Source of the DNA: Gp6-AA40 sp032156805
Lineage (GTDB): Bacteria > Acidobacteriota > Vicinamibacteria > Vicinamibacterales > UBA2999
Reading direction: 5' to 3'
Assembly (NCBI GenBank): GCA_032156805.1
Contig: JALDXQ010000003.1
Location: 1 to 64,000, forward strand
Length of the DNA: 64,000 nt
Shown here: one piece after another, positions 7,847-16,327 of the stretch
How the letters are laid out: each line of letters starts with the position of its first letter
Numbering within the stretch: position 1 is the stretch's first letter
Position numbers and translations under genes: made by a program
The notes under the pieces: model-generated
Database searches by the model: none
What the model was told of the DNA's origin: nothing
The model's input: the letters and a program-made list of their open reading frames with translations, nothing else

Positions 7847-10800
7847 TCAGAAGTCCACTTGCGCACTGAACTTCACCAGCCGCCCGTCGAGCACTTGCGT
7901 CGGCTGTCCCCATCGCGCGTTGTACGTGCCGAACAATGTGACCGGCGTATTGCTGTTGAAGAAATTGTAAGCATCGACATTGAGCTGGAGCCGTGTCCCT
8001 CCCATCTGGAAGATCTTGGTGCCGCGCAGGTCGAACTGATTGATGCGCGGGCCGAAGGTCGAGAGCGGCGGGACGAGCGGAATGACGACCGACGTCACTC
8101 CTCCCGAGAGTGGCCGTCCCAGCGACGGCTGGATCTCGGCGAGCGTATAGGTGCGGTTGGCGCTGTAGTTCGCGCCCGGGTTGCTCTGGAAAACAGCGGC
8201 CACCTGGAGGCCGTACGGGAGCGTGTACGAGCCATTGAGCTTCACCCGGTTCTGATACGGCACGTTCACCTTGCAGTTGAACAGTTGCTGCGGTGAATCG
8301 ATCACGTAGCAGGTGTCGGTCCCCGCCGAGGCGTTGCCGCCCGCCGCGGTACCGAGTTGCACGGCGTTGCCGATGTTCCAGCCGCCGCCGAGCGTGGCTC
8401 TGCCGAGCAGGCGAACCTGGAAATTGAGGTCCACGCCGTTGTAGATCTCCTCCTGCTTCCCGTACGCGTCGTTGCGCGTAATCATGTTGTCCACCTGGCC
8501 GAACGCATTGGGGTTGATGTCGTAGAGCCCGCACAGTTGTTGCCCGCTCGTTTGCAGGCGGTCGTCCGCCGGTACCGTCACACAGTAGGGGCTGTAGTCG
8601 GCCGGCGTGACCCGCAGATTGTCCGTCACTTGGAAGTTGCCGTACCAGGTTCGGAAATAGCCCGCGTTCACCACCACGTTCGGGATCACCTCGCGATCGA
8701 TGTTGATCGACGTCTGCCAGTTGTAGGTGCGCTTGCCCCAGCCCGTGATCCAGCCAGGATCAGGCGAATTCACCGGCACGTAGGTACCGAAATTGGGGTT
8801 GGCCATGGCGCCGCACTCGCCGTTGGCCGTTGTCGCGACGAGGTCGCAGTCGGGCAGGAAGTTACCGCGGCGCGGATCGCCCACCGGGAACGTCGTGTCG
8901 TTCCACGAGCGCGTCGTGCTGTTCACTGCTCCGGCGGCCTGATCGAAGAGTTGCGCCAGACCGGTCGTGTTCGACTGCACGTAGCGGTTGATGCCGAACT
9001 TGATCGCCGTCTTCCCGCTGCCAGTTGGATCCCACACGACTGCGAATCGCGGATTGAGGTCTTTCCAGTTGGGCACGTCCGTGCGCGCGGGATAGCTGCG
9101 CGCCGGCACCAGCATGCCGGCCGGGACCTCGGTGGCTTTCACCGACTCGCGAAGCCAGTCGAACCGCAGTCCCGCGCTGAACGTGAAACGATCGATGCGC
9201 CATTGGTCCTGCACGTAGAGACCGAGATCGGGATTGAGCTGGTCGATGGTGTAGATGGGCGACGCGAACTGCGTGAGCGAACGCGGTGAGCCGTTGAAGA
9301 AGCTGTACGACACCGGCAGCCCGTTCACCTGCGTGGGTCCGCGCGTCGTGTACGAGCGATGGCCCCCGCCCAGGCCGTACATCCAGAAGACGCCCGTCTT
9401 CACGGTGTGCTGTCCCTTGATGATCGACACGTTGAAGCGCCCGTTCGACTGGTGCGACAGGCTCATGTTCCGGTTGCCGACGCCGTTGTAGGTGAACCCG
9501 AGGCCGGTGTCGTTGATCGACACGTTGTCCTGGATCCCTCCGCCGCAGCCTTCGTAATCCGACAGGAACAGATCCTCACCGAAACCGCCGAAGTTGAATT
9601 TGCTCACCGTGACGCCGGCGTCGAACAGGAGCGCGTTCGAGTGCGGCCGGCTCCACGATCCCTGGAGCACCTCGTGGCGCTGGCAATAGCCCGGGTTGCC
9701 CTCGTTCTTGATGGTGCCGGTCTCGAGCTGCCCGGTCAGCTGGTCCTGGAAATTCCGTTGCTTGTCCCACGAGAAGGAGAGCTTGTCCTTCGAGCTTGCC
9801 TGGTAGGTGAGTCGGGCGCCGATGCCCTTGTTCGACTCCTCGGGCTCGATCGGGCTGGTGCTGTCCGGCGTGTAGAGGAAGTCGCTCACGTTCGTGTCCG
9901 CAAACAGGTTGGCGACGCCGGTCGTCGTCCCCCATCGGCGCGCCGAGGCAAAGAACCAGAGGCGATCGGCCAGCACGGGGCCCCCGAACGCGACGTTGAA
10001 GTCGTAGACCTTCTGGACGCTGTTGACCGACGTCAACCCCTGCGCGATGAGGTCGTCATCGAGGTTGTTGCTCTGAAGGGCATCGCCCGTGCCGGCGACG
10101 AAGAACGATCCCGTGAAGCGGTTGCCTCCGTCCCTGGGAATGCTGTTCACCTGCGCGCCGCCGAGCGAATACACGGCCGAGCCCATCGTCCCGAGATCGA
10201 CAACGACCTCCTGCACGGCGAGCGGATTCACGTAGTAGCCGCGCCCCGTGCCTTCGAGGGTGCCGATGCCTGGCGTCAACGCGTTGTAGCGCATCCCGTC
10301 CTGCAGCAGGCGCGAGTCGAACGTCTTGCCGCCGTGCACGGTGATGCGGACGGAACGCTCACCCTTGCTGCCGCCCACGTCCTGCGCATTGGGCGGCTCG
10401 ACGACCGCGGGAATCAGCGCCGCTATGCCCAGCACGCTCTTGGCGGTGGGCACAGTGTCGAGCACATCTTTCGTGACCGTGCGCTGCTGGGTCGCGCTCT
10501 GCACGTCCACCAGTGGCGTGGCACCTGACACGGTGATCGTCTCCTCGAGTTGGCTGAGCGTGAGCTCCGCGTCCACCTGTGCGGTGAAGTTGGTGCGCAG
10601 CTCGAGGCCCTCGCGCTTCAGCGTCGAGAAGCCGGTGAGTGAAAACGTGACGGTGTATGTGCCAGGCCTCAGCTCGGGCAACCGATACTGGCCGCCATCG
10701 TCGGTGATGGTTGATCGAACTTTTTCGATGAGAGCCGGGCTGGCGGCCTCGATGGTCACGCCGGGAAGCACGGCGCCCGATGCGTCACGAACGACGCCGG

Positions 10801-10900
10801 AGATAGTGGCCGTACTGGCGCCTTGCGCCAGCGCCGACGCGGGGATCAGGCTCAGAACGACGACCAGGCATGCGCGACGACCGAAAGGTGCCAACAGCAC
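7847..10900 (-). CDS. TonB-dependent receptor with carboxypeptidase-regulatory-like N-domain (1)
   Basis: 1017 aa from a GTG at 10900, chosen because AAGGAGG lies 5 bases upstream and a clean signal peptide follows (to about residue 26, SALAQG). Domains in order: Cna-B/CarboxypepD_reg-like beta-sandwich (about 31-112, VVRDASGAVLPGVTIEAASP), a linker with EETITVSGATPLVD resembling a TonB box region (119-132), plug (about 140-260), and a large 22-strand-type barrel ending in a terminal Phe (SAQVDF), as outer-membrane proteins do. It imports an unknown large or chelated substrate across the outer membrane. The promoter carries the tandem-repeat operator at 11021-11039 that is shared with the cupin operon. 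Confidence 0.93.
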   Translation of the reverse strand: MLLAPFGRRACLVVVLSLIPASALAQGASTATISGVVRDASGAVLPGVTIEAASPALIEKVRSTITDDGGQYRLPELRPGTYTVTFSLTGFSTLKREGLELRTNFTAQVDAELTLSQLEETITVSGATPLVDVQSATQQRTVTKDVLDTVPTAKSVLGIAALIPAVVEPPNAQDVGGSKGERSVRITVHGGKTFDSRLLQDGMRYNALTPGIGTLEGTGRGYYVNPLAVQEVVVDLGTMGSAVYSLGGAQVNSIPRDGGNRFTGSFFVAGTGDALQSNNLDDDLIAQGLTSVNSVQKVYDFNVAFGGPVLADRLWFFASARRWGTTTGVANLFADTNVSDFLYTPDSTSPIEPEESNKGIGARLTYQASSKDKLSFSWDKQRNFQDQLTGQLETGTIKNEGNPGYCQRHEVLQGSWSRPHSNALLFDAGVTVSKFNFGGFGEDLFLSDYEGCGGGIQDNVSINDTGLGFTYNGVGNRNMSLSHQSNGRFNVSIIKGQHTVKTGVFWMYGLGGGHRSYTTRGPTQVNGLPVSYSFFNGSPRSLTQFASPIYTIDQLNPDLGLYVQDQWRIDRFTFSAGLRFDWLRESVKATEVPAGMLVPARSYPARTDVPNWKDLNPRFAVVWDPTGSGKTAIKFGINRYVQSNTTGLAQLFDQAAGAVNSTTRSWNDTTFPVGDPRRGNFLPDCDLVATTANGECGAMANPNFGTYVPVNSPDPGWITGWGKRTYNWQTSINIDREVIPNVVVNAGYFRTWYGNFQVTDNLRVTPADYSPYCVTVPADDRLQTSGQQLCGLYDINPNAFGQVDNMITRNDAYGKQEEIYNGVDLNFQVRLLGRATLGGGWNIGNAVQLGTAAGGNASAGTDTCYVIDSPQQLFNCKVNVPYQNRVKLNGSYTLPYGLQVAAVFQSNPGANYSANRTYTLAEIQPSLGRPLSGGVTSVVIPLVPPLSTFGPRINQFDLRGTKIFQMGGTRLQLNVDAYNFFNSNTPVTLFGTYNARWGQPTQVLDGRLVKFSAQVDF

Positions 10901-10983
10901 TGCTCCCTCCTTGTGTGATGCGCAACGACAAGCGGCGAAGGAGGCGCGCGGCGGGGGACAGCCCCACAACACGAGCCGCGCGG

Positions 10984-10989
10984 ATTATG
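10984..10989 (-). promoter_or_regulatory. -10 box of the TonB receptor promoter
   Basis: CTCATAAT on the minus strand contains a CATAAT -10 hexamer. No good -35 is found 16-18 bases upstream; instead the tandem operator lies 32 bases upstream of the hexamer. The same CTCATAAT and spacing occur before the bicupin gene, which supports its reality and suggests activator dependence. Confidence 0.55.
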
Positions 10990-11020
10990 AGAAGCGCGCG
11001 GGCGGTGACTCAATGCAGGA

Positions 11021-11050
11021 ATTGTCATCAATTGTCATCCTTCGGATGAC
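11021..11050 (-). promoter_or_regulatory. Tandem 10-bp repeat operator upstream of the TonB receptor
   Basis: Read on the minus strand: GATGACAATT followed directly by GATGACAAT, a 10-bp tandem direct repeat as used by OmpR/PhoB-class regulators. A third half-site in inverted orientation follows, so that GTCATCC-TTC-GGATGAC (11034-11050) is also a perfect 7-bp inverted repeat. The 16-mer at 11022-11037 is identical to 15166-15181. Confidence 0.6.
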
Positions 11051-11153
11051 ACGTCACGCGAGTTGGAGTGTGGCGAAGGTGGACGCGCGACACACACAAA
11101 TCCCGACACGCCTGGAAGCGCGCGATCGATCGCGAGGTCCAACGGGCTGCCGT

Positions 11154-11720
11154 CTACTTCTTCAACAACGGGTGCACGTACCCTGCGGGCAGCACGTGAT
11201 CTGGATCCGGCCGCACCGAGACGTACTCGACGTGATCGTCGACGTCGGTGAAGCCGTGATAGACGCCAGGCGGGATGATGACGATGTCACCGGGGCCGAC
11301 CTTTCGCGTTTGCGCCGCCTGCCGGAACGTGCCCTGGTTGCTGGGGCCAACCGCGATCTTCACGATCTCGCCGTCCGCGGGAAGCGGTTTCGCGCCGTCC
11401 ACGGCCCCGCCCGTCAGCAGCGTCCCCGATCCCGAGATGACGTAATAAACCTCGGTCACGTGTTCGTGGTTGATCGCGCTCACTGGAGCGCCAGGCTTCG
11501 TCCTGCCGCGGCGCAGCACACCGACGCTGACGTTGTACTTGCCCATGTCCACGACTTTCATCTGCCGATCCCCGCCACCGGTCGGCGCCGTGATGACGGT
11601 TTGCACGTCGGCGGCGGTGATGTCGGTCGCCAGTGTTGGTGGTTGTCCGCCCTGAGTGAGCGTGCCGGCCTGCGACAGCATGACGAGGACGAAGACGATG
11701 GCAAGCGCAATGCGATTCAT
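11154..11720 (-). CDS. Exported single-domain cupin
   Basis: 188 aa. The ATG at 11720 has GGGAGG 7 bases upstream and is followed by a signal peptide (about 1-25). The cupin motif 1 region is NHEHVTEVYYVISGSGTL (His-x-His-type ligands and Glu) and motif 2 is GDIVIIPPGVYHGF (His). Between them lies a loop containing TGGAVDG. Cupins bind metals and act as dioxygenases, isomerases or sugar binders; which applies is not visible. It begins 15 bases after the NHL gene, as the third gene of the cupin-NHL-cupin operon. Motifs such as GKYNV(S/N) and the stepwise VGPGD pattern are shared with the bicupin at 14093. Confidence 0.85.
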   Translation of the reverse strand: MNRIALAIVFVLVMLSQAGTLTQGGQPPTLATDITAADVQTVITAPTGGGDRQMKVVDMGKYNVSVGVLRRGRTKPGAPVSAINHEHVTEVYYVISGSGTLLTGGAVDGAKPLPADGEIVKIAVGPSNQGTFRQAAQTRKVGPGDIVIIPPGVYHGFTDVDDHVEYVSVRPDPDHVLPAGYVHPLLKK

Positions 11721-11734
11721 GAAGGAACCTCCCA

Positions 11735-14062
11735 TTACTTCTTCACCCATTTCTGCAGGCACCCGCCTGATGGACTGGCGTCGCATCCTCCCGTGAGTCC
11801 CGCGAAGACGTTGCCCTCGTTGTCGGCGCCCATGCCCTCGGGCCGGGTGCCCTGGACGTAGTAGCGGAGCGATCCGTCCTTCGCGCTGCCGATCCTGATG
11901 CCGTTGCCCCACCCGGGATTACGCACCACGCTCCCGCCACCCTCGGGCGCCTGCGGCGGACCGCCGATGAACTGGCTCGATTCGGAGTCGGCCACGATGA
12001 TCGTGTCGTCTTTGAGGATCGCGATGCCGCTCGGCCGGCCGAAGTGGCGCCATTCGTCGACGAACTGCATGTCGCGATCGAAGACCTGCACGCGGTTGTT
12101 CGAGCGGTCCGCGACGAACAGCCGTCCCTGCGAGTCGAACGCGAGCGCGTGAGGCCCCATGAACTCGCCCGGTGCCGTTCCCATCCTGCCGTACTGCGCG
12201 ACGAAGGTTCCGTCGGTCTTGAGCCGCACCAGCCGATCGCCATCCTGCTGGGCGTCGGTCGGCCGCGGCCAGTGCCCGTCGGCGACGATGATGTCGCCGT
12301 TTGGTGCGATCGCGCACGCGGTTGGCCCGATGAACGTGTCGGTGCCGGCCCGCGAAACGCCGGCCTTACCGAGCGACAGCAGCACTTTCCCGTCGGGACT
12401 GAACTTGAACAACTGGAAGCCACGCCCCTTGGTTGCGGGGTTGTCCGCGAACGGGCCGCTGTCGCCGGCCCAGAAGTTCCCGTCGCGGTCCTGACAGAAT
12501 CCGTGCGCCTGCACGAACATGCCGTTGCCGAACCGGCGATCGACTGCACCCGACGCGTCGATGTGCAGAATCGGCGGTTCCGATCGATGGTGCAGCCACG
12601 TGCCGCCCTTGCCGTCAGGGATGATGCCGATGGCGGCGCCCGGCTTGATGTCGCCGAGTCGCGGCCAATTCGGGGTCACTTGGTACGGGCTCGCCATCGT
12701 GCTCGTCCAGGGCGGATAGCCGCCGCGTGCCTGGCCGGGCGGTGGAAACCCGCGCGGACCGCTGCTCTGGGGTGACGCAGCAGCGGGCGCCGGCGCGGCC
12801 TGCCCTGATGCGGTCGGCGTCGCGGCGAGTTGCGCAGGCGTCAATGCGTTTGGCGGGAGCGTGCTCGAGAGTCCTTTGAACATGAATCGCTGCGCGCGCG
12901 CCCCCGGCGCGACCTCACCGGTGTAGAGGTTGCCCCTGGAATCGATCGCGAGGTGATGCAAGCCCTGAAAGTCTCCCGGCTTTTCGCTCCGTTGCCCGAA
13001 CTGATAGAGAAGTTGAAGGCTTCTGCGATCGAGCACCGCAATGTGCGAGTTGCCGTAGTCGGCGACATAGAGAAAGTCCTGCTGCGCGTCGGGGGAGAAC
13101 GCCAGCCCCGCTGCCGACTGCGGAGACGGCCCGGATCGATTGATGAACGTTTGCGTGACGAACTTTCCGTCCGGCGTGAAGACCTGCACACGGCGGTTCG
13201 GACGGTCGGCCACGTAGACGAGTCCGTCGTTGGAGACCTTCACGGCGTGCACGGGCCCGCCGAACTGCTGCGAGCCGGTGCCTTCGGTATCGAGAGCCGG
13301 AGTCGCGCCACGGCCGCCGCCCGCATTCGCGCCGCCGCGAGCGCCTCCTGTTCCTCCTCCACGTGGCGCGGCCGGCACGTCGATCGGCACATTGCCGAAT
13401 GCGCCCCACTGCCGTTTGAATGCTCCGGTGTCGGCGTCGAAGACGATGACGCGACGGTTGCCATAGCCGTCGGCGACAAACGCCTCGTTTGTCTTGGGCC
13501 ACACGAAGACGTCAGCCGACTGGTGGACGGTCTTCGTATCAGCGTTGCCCGTGCTCTTGCTCCTGCCGCCGATCTGCAGCACGAACTTTCCCTTGTTGTC
13601 GAATTTGAGGAGCATGTCGTCGTCGAGATTCCGAAGCGACGGTGCGATCGGTGCGCTGCCGCCGATCCATACGTTGTCCTTGTAATCGACCGCGATGCCG
13701 TGTTCGCTGTCCGGCCAGTCGTAGCCCGAACCGGGGCCGCCCCACGCGTTGACGAATTTCCCCGATGCATCGAACTCCAGCACCGGTGGCGCCGCATGGC
13801 TGCGGCGATCCTCAGGAATCGTGTTCGGGCGGTGCAGCATCCAGACGTGATCGCGCCGATCCACAGCTACCGACGCGACGTGTCCCACGACCCAGTTGGT
13901 CGGCAGCTTCGGCCATGCCGGGTCGACTTCGAAGACGGGGACCTGTCTCGCACCCGAAGACGATTGCGCGTGCGCGCCAGAGTTCGAGAGCGTTACCACT
14001 GCCGCCATCAGCACGAGACCGACAACGACGACGCTGAAATTCCGCCAGGTTGATCTATGCAT
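11735..14062 (-). CDS. Exported NHL-repeat beta-propeller protein
   Basis: 775 aa from ATG 14062 (GAGG 8 bases upstream), with a signal peptide ending SGAHAQS. The body consists of NHL-type propeller blades: HGIAVDYKDNVWIGG, VSNDGLVYVADRPNRRVQVF, LAFDSQGRLFVADRSNNRVQ, AIAPNGDIIVADGHW and others. Gly-rich (about 230-250) and Pro/Ala-rich (about 410-440) linkers suggest two propellers. NHL proteins of this length are often annotated as peptidyl-alpha-hydroxyglycine amidating lyase-like, but I see only the scaffold and no diagnostic catalytic set. It is flanked by cupin genes (31 and 15 bases) and is therefore part of an exported three-gene module. Confidence 0.85.
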   Translation of the reverse strand: MHRSTWRNFSVVVVGLVLMAAVVTLSNSGAHAQSSSGARQVPVFEVDPAWPKLPTNWVVGHVASVAVDRRDHVWMLHRPNTIPEDRRSHAAPPVLEFDASGKFVNAWGGPGSGYDWPDSEHGIAVDYKDNVWIGGSAPIAPSLRNLDDDMLLKFDNKGKFVLQIGGRSKSTGNADTKTVHQSADVFVWPKTNEAFVADGYGNRRVIVFDADTGAFKRQWGAFGNVPIDVPAAPRGGGTGGARGGANAGGGRGATPALDTEGTGSQQFGGPVHAVKVSNDGLVYVADRPNRRVQVFTPDGKFVTQTFINRSGPSPQSAAGLAFSPDAQQDFLYVADYGNSHIAVLDRRSLQLLYQFGQRSEKPGDFQGLHHLAIDSRGNLYTGEVAPGARAQRFMFKGLSSTLPPNALTPAQLAATPTASGQAAPAPAAASPQSSGPRGFPPPGQARGGYPPWTSTMASPYQVTPNWPRLGDIKPGAAIGIIPDGKGGTWLHHRSEPPILHIDASGAVDRRFGNGMFVQAHGFCQDRDGNFWAGDSGPFADNPATKGRGFQLFKFSPDGKVLLSLGKAGVSRAGTDTFIGPTACAIAPNGDIIVADGHWPRPTDAQQDGDRLVRLKTDGTFVAQYGRMGTAPGEFMGPHALAFDSQGRLFVADRSNNRVQVFDRDMQFVDEWRHFGRPSGIAILKDDTIIVADSESSQFIGGPPQAPEGGGSVVRNPGWGNGIRIGSAKDGSLRYYVQGTRPEGMGADNEGNVFAGLTGGCDASPSGGCLQKWVKK

Positions 14063-14092
14063 TGGACTCGCCTCAGTCAACGCCCAACTCCG

Positions 14093-15106
14093 CTATGGAA
14101 CGGCGCGAGCCGTTCCATAGTTGTCGTCCCAGCGGATGTTCAGCCAGAAGATGTCAGGCGACACCTGGCTGAAGCCGTGGTAGAAGTTCGACGGGTGGAA
14201 GAACACGTCGCCCGGTTTGGTCACCACTGACACGCCCGTATTGGGTACGCGTTCGCCGTCCTTGACCTGATACCCCGTGTTCACAGTGGCGCCGCCGGCC
14301 AGCACGTACCACGTGTCGATCGTCTGCTCGTGCGACTCCACCGACGGCGTGCCGTTCCATCGCAGGTTCACGTTGTAGCGCCCACCCTCGATCAGCCGTG
14401 TATTACCGGACTTCTTCAGGCGCATGCCTGCCATGATCTGCTCGAGCTGCTGCTTCGAGAAGAACAGCTCGCCGCTGCCGCCGTAGCTGTAGGGCAGTGC
14501 CTGCTGGCTGCCTGGCGGCAGTGAGGGACCGCGTCCGCGGCCGCCACCCGCGCGGCCGAGGAGGCCATTCAATGTGCCAGCCCCCATCGGAGAATCGGGC
14601 GGCCAGTCCGTGTCCCACCGCACGTTCAGCCACGTGATGTTCTTGTCGACACCGCTCACGCCGTGCGGCAGTCCTGAGGGGATGTAGACGATGTCGCCCG
14701 TCTTGATCTGGCGGCTCTGACCGCCATTGATCTTGCCCTTCTCGAGCACGCCTCCGGTGGTCAGCGTGCCGCCGCCCTCGAGCACGACCCAGAGGTCCGC
14801 AGTGATCGGGTGGACCAGCCCTGTCTCGGCGGCAGTGATGCGGCGGATGTTCACGTTGTACTTGCCGCCTTCAATCATGCGAAGCGTCTGGAGCTTCTTC
14901 GCATCCATGTCCTTCAGGTGCTGCGCCAGCTGTTCTCTGGGAATGGCGATCGAGTGGTCCCTGGGCGCCTGCTGCAGGATGACCGTTCGCCCCTCGCCGC
15001 CTCGTCCGCGGCCCGCTCCGTCGGCCGGCGCCTGTGCGCCGCCCTGTGCGAGCCCGATGGACCCGCAGGCCACGATGAGTGCCGCCCGGATCGCCGTGTT
15101 CCGCAT
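14093..15106 (-). CDS. Exported bicupin
   Basis: 337 aa from ATG 15106, with AAGGAG 5 bases upstream and a signal peptide (about 1-26). Two cupin domains are visible. The first is at about 70-190, with DLWVVLEGGGTLTTGG and GDIVYIPSGLPHGVSG. The second is at about 225-335, with TWYVLAGGATVNTGY and GDVFFHPSNFYHGFSQ. Each begins with EGGKYNVNI/EGGRYNVNL and ends with a WLN(V/I)RWD segment, so the gene arose by internal duplication. The motif 1 histidines are partly replaced, so metal content is uncertain. It is the first gene of the cupin-NHL-cupin operon and diverges from the TAXI-kinase-regulator operon. Confidence 0.86.
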   Translation of the reverse strand: MRNTAIRAALIVACGSIGLAQGGAQAPADGAGRGRGGEGRTVILQQAPRDHSIAIPREQLAQHLKDMDAKKLQTLRMIEGGKYNVNIRRITAAETGLVHPITADLWVVLEGGGTLTTGGVLEKGKINGGQSRQIKTGDIVYIPSGLPHGVSGVDKNITWLNVRWDTDWPPDSPMGAGTLNGLLGRAGGGRGRGPSLPPGSQQALPYSYGGSGELFFSKQQLEQIMAGMRLKKSGNTRLIEGGRYNVNLRWNGTPSVESHEQTIDTWYVLAGGATVNTGYQVKDGERVPNTGVSVVTKPGDVFFHPSNFYHGFSQVSPDIFWLNIRWDDNYGTARAVP

Positions 15107-15128
15107 GACTGCTCCTTTACCGCCGCGC

Positions 15129-15134
15129 ATTATG
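15129..15134 (-). promoter_or_regulatory. -10 box of the bicupin operon
   Basis: CTCATAAT on the minus strand, identical to the element before the TonB receptor at 10984. The tandem operator is 31 bases upstream of the hexamer (32 in the other promoter). No -35 consensus is present. Confidence 0.55.
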
Positions 15135-15165
15135 AGCGGCGGCGCCCGGGCTGCAGCCGTGGCAT

Positions 15166-15185
15166 TTGTCATCAATTGTCACTGA
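15166..15185. promoter_or_regulatory. Tandem-repeat operator between divergent bicupin and TAXI operons
   Basis: On the minus strand AGTGACAATT and GATGACAAA form an imperfect 10-bp tandem repeat. The core 16-mer TGACAATTGATGACAA (15166-15181) is identical to that at 11022-11037. It sits about 31 bases from the minus -10 box and about 35-39 bases from the plus -10 box at 15221, so one site could activate both divergent promoters. The encoded OmpR-family regulator at 18179 is the obvious candidate ligand (inference). Confidence 0.6.
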
Positions 15186-15220
15186 GGGAGGGAGACGCAT
15201 CCGAACAGTTGGCGTTCCCG

Positions 15221-15226
15221 TATAAT
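15221..15226 (+). promoter_or_regulatory. -10 box of the TAXI-kinase-regulator operon
   Basis: A perfect TATAAT stands 27 bases before the GTG start of the TAXI gene. No -35 consensus occurs at 16-18 bases, again consistent with an activated promoter. Confidence 0.6.
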
Positions 15227-15253
15227 CCCGGTTCGTTCGCGGGGAGAGGGCCT

Positions 15254-16327
15254 GTGACCACGACGTCATCCCGTTTTCGATCCGGTCGTCGTGCGAGCGC
15301 AGCGTCTGGCAAACCGGCTGGACGCCGGTTCACGATCGCTGGCAAACCGGCTGGGCGCCGGTTCACGATCGCTGGCAAACCAGCTGGGCCCTGGTTTGCT
15401 GTAGCGACGTTGCTGGTTTCGCTGTGCACGGCCTGCTCGTCGGGGGCAGCGGCTCCGCAGCCACAACAGCTCAGGCTGTGGTCCGGCATCGCGCCGCGGT
15501 TCACCAACGATTTGATCCAGCGCTTCAACAGCGCGCTTCCCCAGACCTACATCAGCCTGCAGCCAACCTCGGGCGGCGTCGTCGCCGTGTCAGCGGTGGA
15601 CGGCGGGGAAGGGCAGTTGGGGCTCGCCCAGGCCGATGTCGTGTACCTCGCCTACCGGCGCGGCATCGAGCGCAACCAGTATCCGCACAAGAACCTTCGC
15701 GCGATCGCGGTCCTGTGGGTGAACACTTTTCACGTGCTGGTCAGGCGTGACAGCTCCTTCATGTCGATCGAGGATCTGAAGGGCCAACGCGTCGGCATCA
15801 TCCCGCCGGGGACGTCGGGCGAGTTCTCGACGCGGATCGTGCTGAGCGCCCACGGTCTCAGCTACGCGGACATGCAGCCGATCTTCGAGCCCACCGACAG
15901 CCTCGTGCCGAAGCTCGCGTCGGGCCAGATCGACGCGGTGTTCAGCGCGAACCCGCTCATGCTGACCGCCACCCGTACGCTCAGCCAGAGCGTCCCGCTC
16001 CGCCTGTTGCCAATCGGCCGCACCGTGACCAACCGGCTGCGCGGCAGCTATCCGTTCCTCAGGCCAGTGACGGTTGCCGCCAACCAACTCACGGGTCAGA
16101 GTCGGCCGATTGAGACGCTCGGCGCGGAGTGGCTGCTCGTCTGTCGCAGCGATCTGTCCGAGGATCTCGTCTATCAGTTGACGCGAGCGTTCTTCGATCA
16201 GCTGCCTGCGCTGGCGCGCGATCACGGTGAAGCCGCGCTCATCGATCCCGATCAGGCACCTGCGGCTCCGATCCCCCTGCATGCCGGCGCGGCCCGCTAT
16301 TATCGCGAGCGCGAGATCCTGCGATGA
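15254..16327 (+). CDS. TAXI-family TRAP-type solute-binding protein, orphan sensor partner
   Basis: 357 aa from GTG 15254, preceded by GGGGAGAGGG; the open frame reaches further upstream across the divergent promoter without support. After an unusual N-terminus of about 52 residues carrying three 11-residue repeats, a hydrophobic stretch AVATLLVSLCTACSS looks like a signal or lipoprotein segment. The mature part is TAXI/NMT1-like: QLGLAQADVVYLAYRRG, LRAIAVLWVNTFHVLVR, IEDLKGQRVGIIPPGTSGE, QIDAVFSANP. No TRAP permease gene is nearby. Its TGA overlaps the ATG of the sensor kinase (ATGA), so it most likely presents a ligand to that kinase rather than to a transporter. Confidence 0.87.
   Translation: MTTTSSRFRSGRRASAASGKPAGRRFTIAGKPAGRRFTIAGKPAGPWFAVATLLVSLCTACSSGAAAPQPQQLRLWSGIAPRFTNDLIQRFNSALPQTYISLQPTSGGVVAVSAVDGGEGQLGLAQADVVYLAYRRGIERNQYPHKNLRAIAVLWVNTFHVLVRRDSSFMSIEDLKGQRVGIIPPGTSGEFSTRIVLSAHGLSYADMQPIFEPTDSLVPKLASGQIDAVFSANPLMLTATRTLSQSVPLRLLPIGRTVTNRLRGSYPFLRPVTVAANQLTGQSRPIETLGAEWLLVCRSDLSEDLVYQLTRAFFDQLPALARDHGEAALIDPDQAPAAPIPLHAGAARYYREREILR
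15308..15406 (+). repeat. Three 33-bp in-frame hairpin repeats in the TAXI signal region
   Basis: Units at 15308-15340, 15341-15373 and 15374-15406. Units 1 and 2 differ by one base; unit 3 is diverged. Each is 11 codons (GKPAGRRFTIA, same, GKPAGPWFAVA). Within each unit is an inverted repeat: AACCGGC / GCCGGTT in units 1 and 2, AAACCAG / CTGGTTT in unit 3. In the same pairing register a G-C pair of unit 1 is an A-T pair in unit 3, and one extra A-T pair is gained, so pairing seems to be preserved. Confidence 0.8.

Noticed and set aside
6516..8534. 672-codon open frame on the minus strand
   Set aside because: It runs out of frame through the DUF6282 gene and the end of the TonB receptor, crossing the repeat between them; both real genes have clear domains.
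14810..15253. Upstream extension of the TAXI protein by 148 codons
   Set aside because: The extension is antisense to the bicupin gene and crosses the divergent promoter; GTG 15254 has a good ribosome binding site.
15308..15406. CRISPR array
   Set aside because: The 33-bp units are directly adjacent without spacers, lie inside a coding frame, and no cas genes are near.
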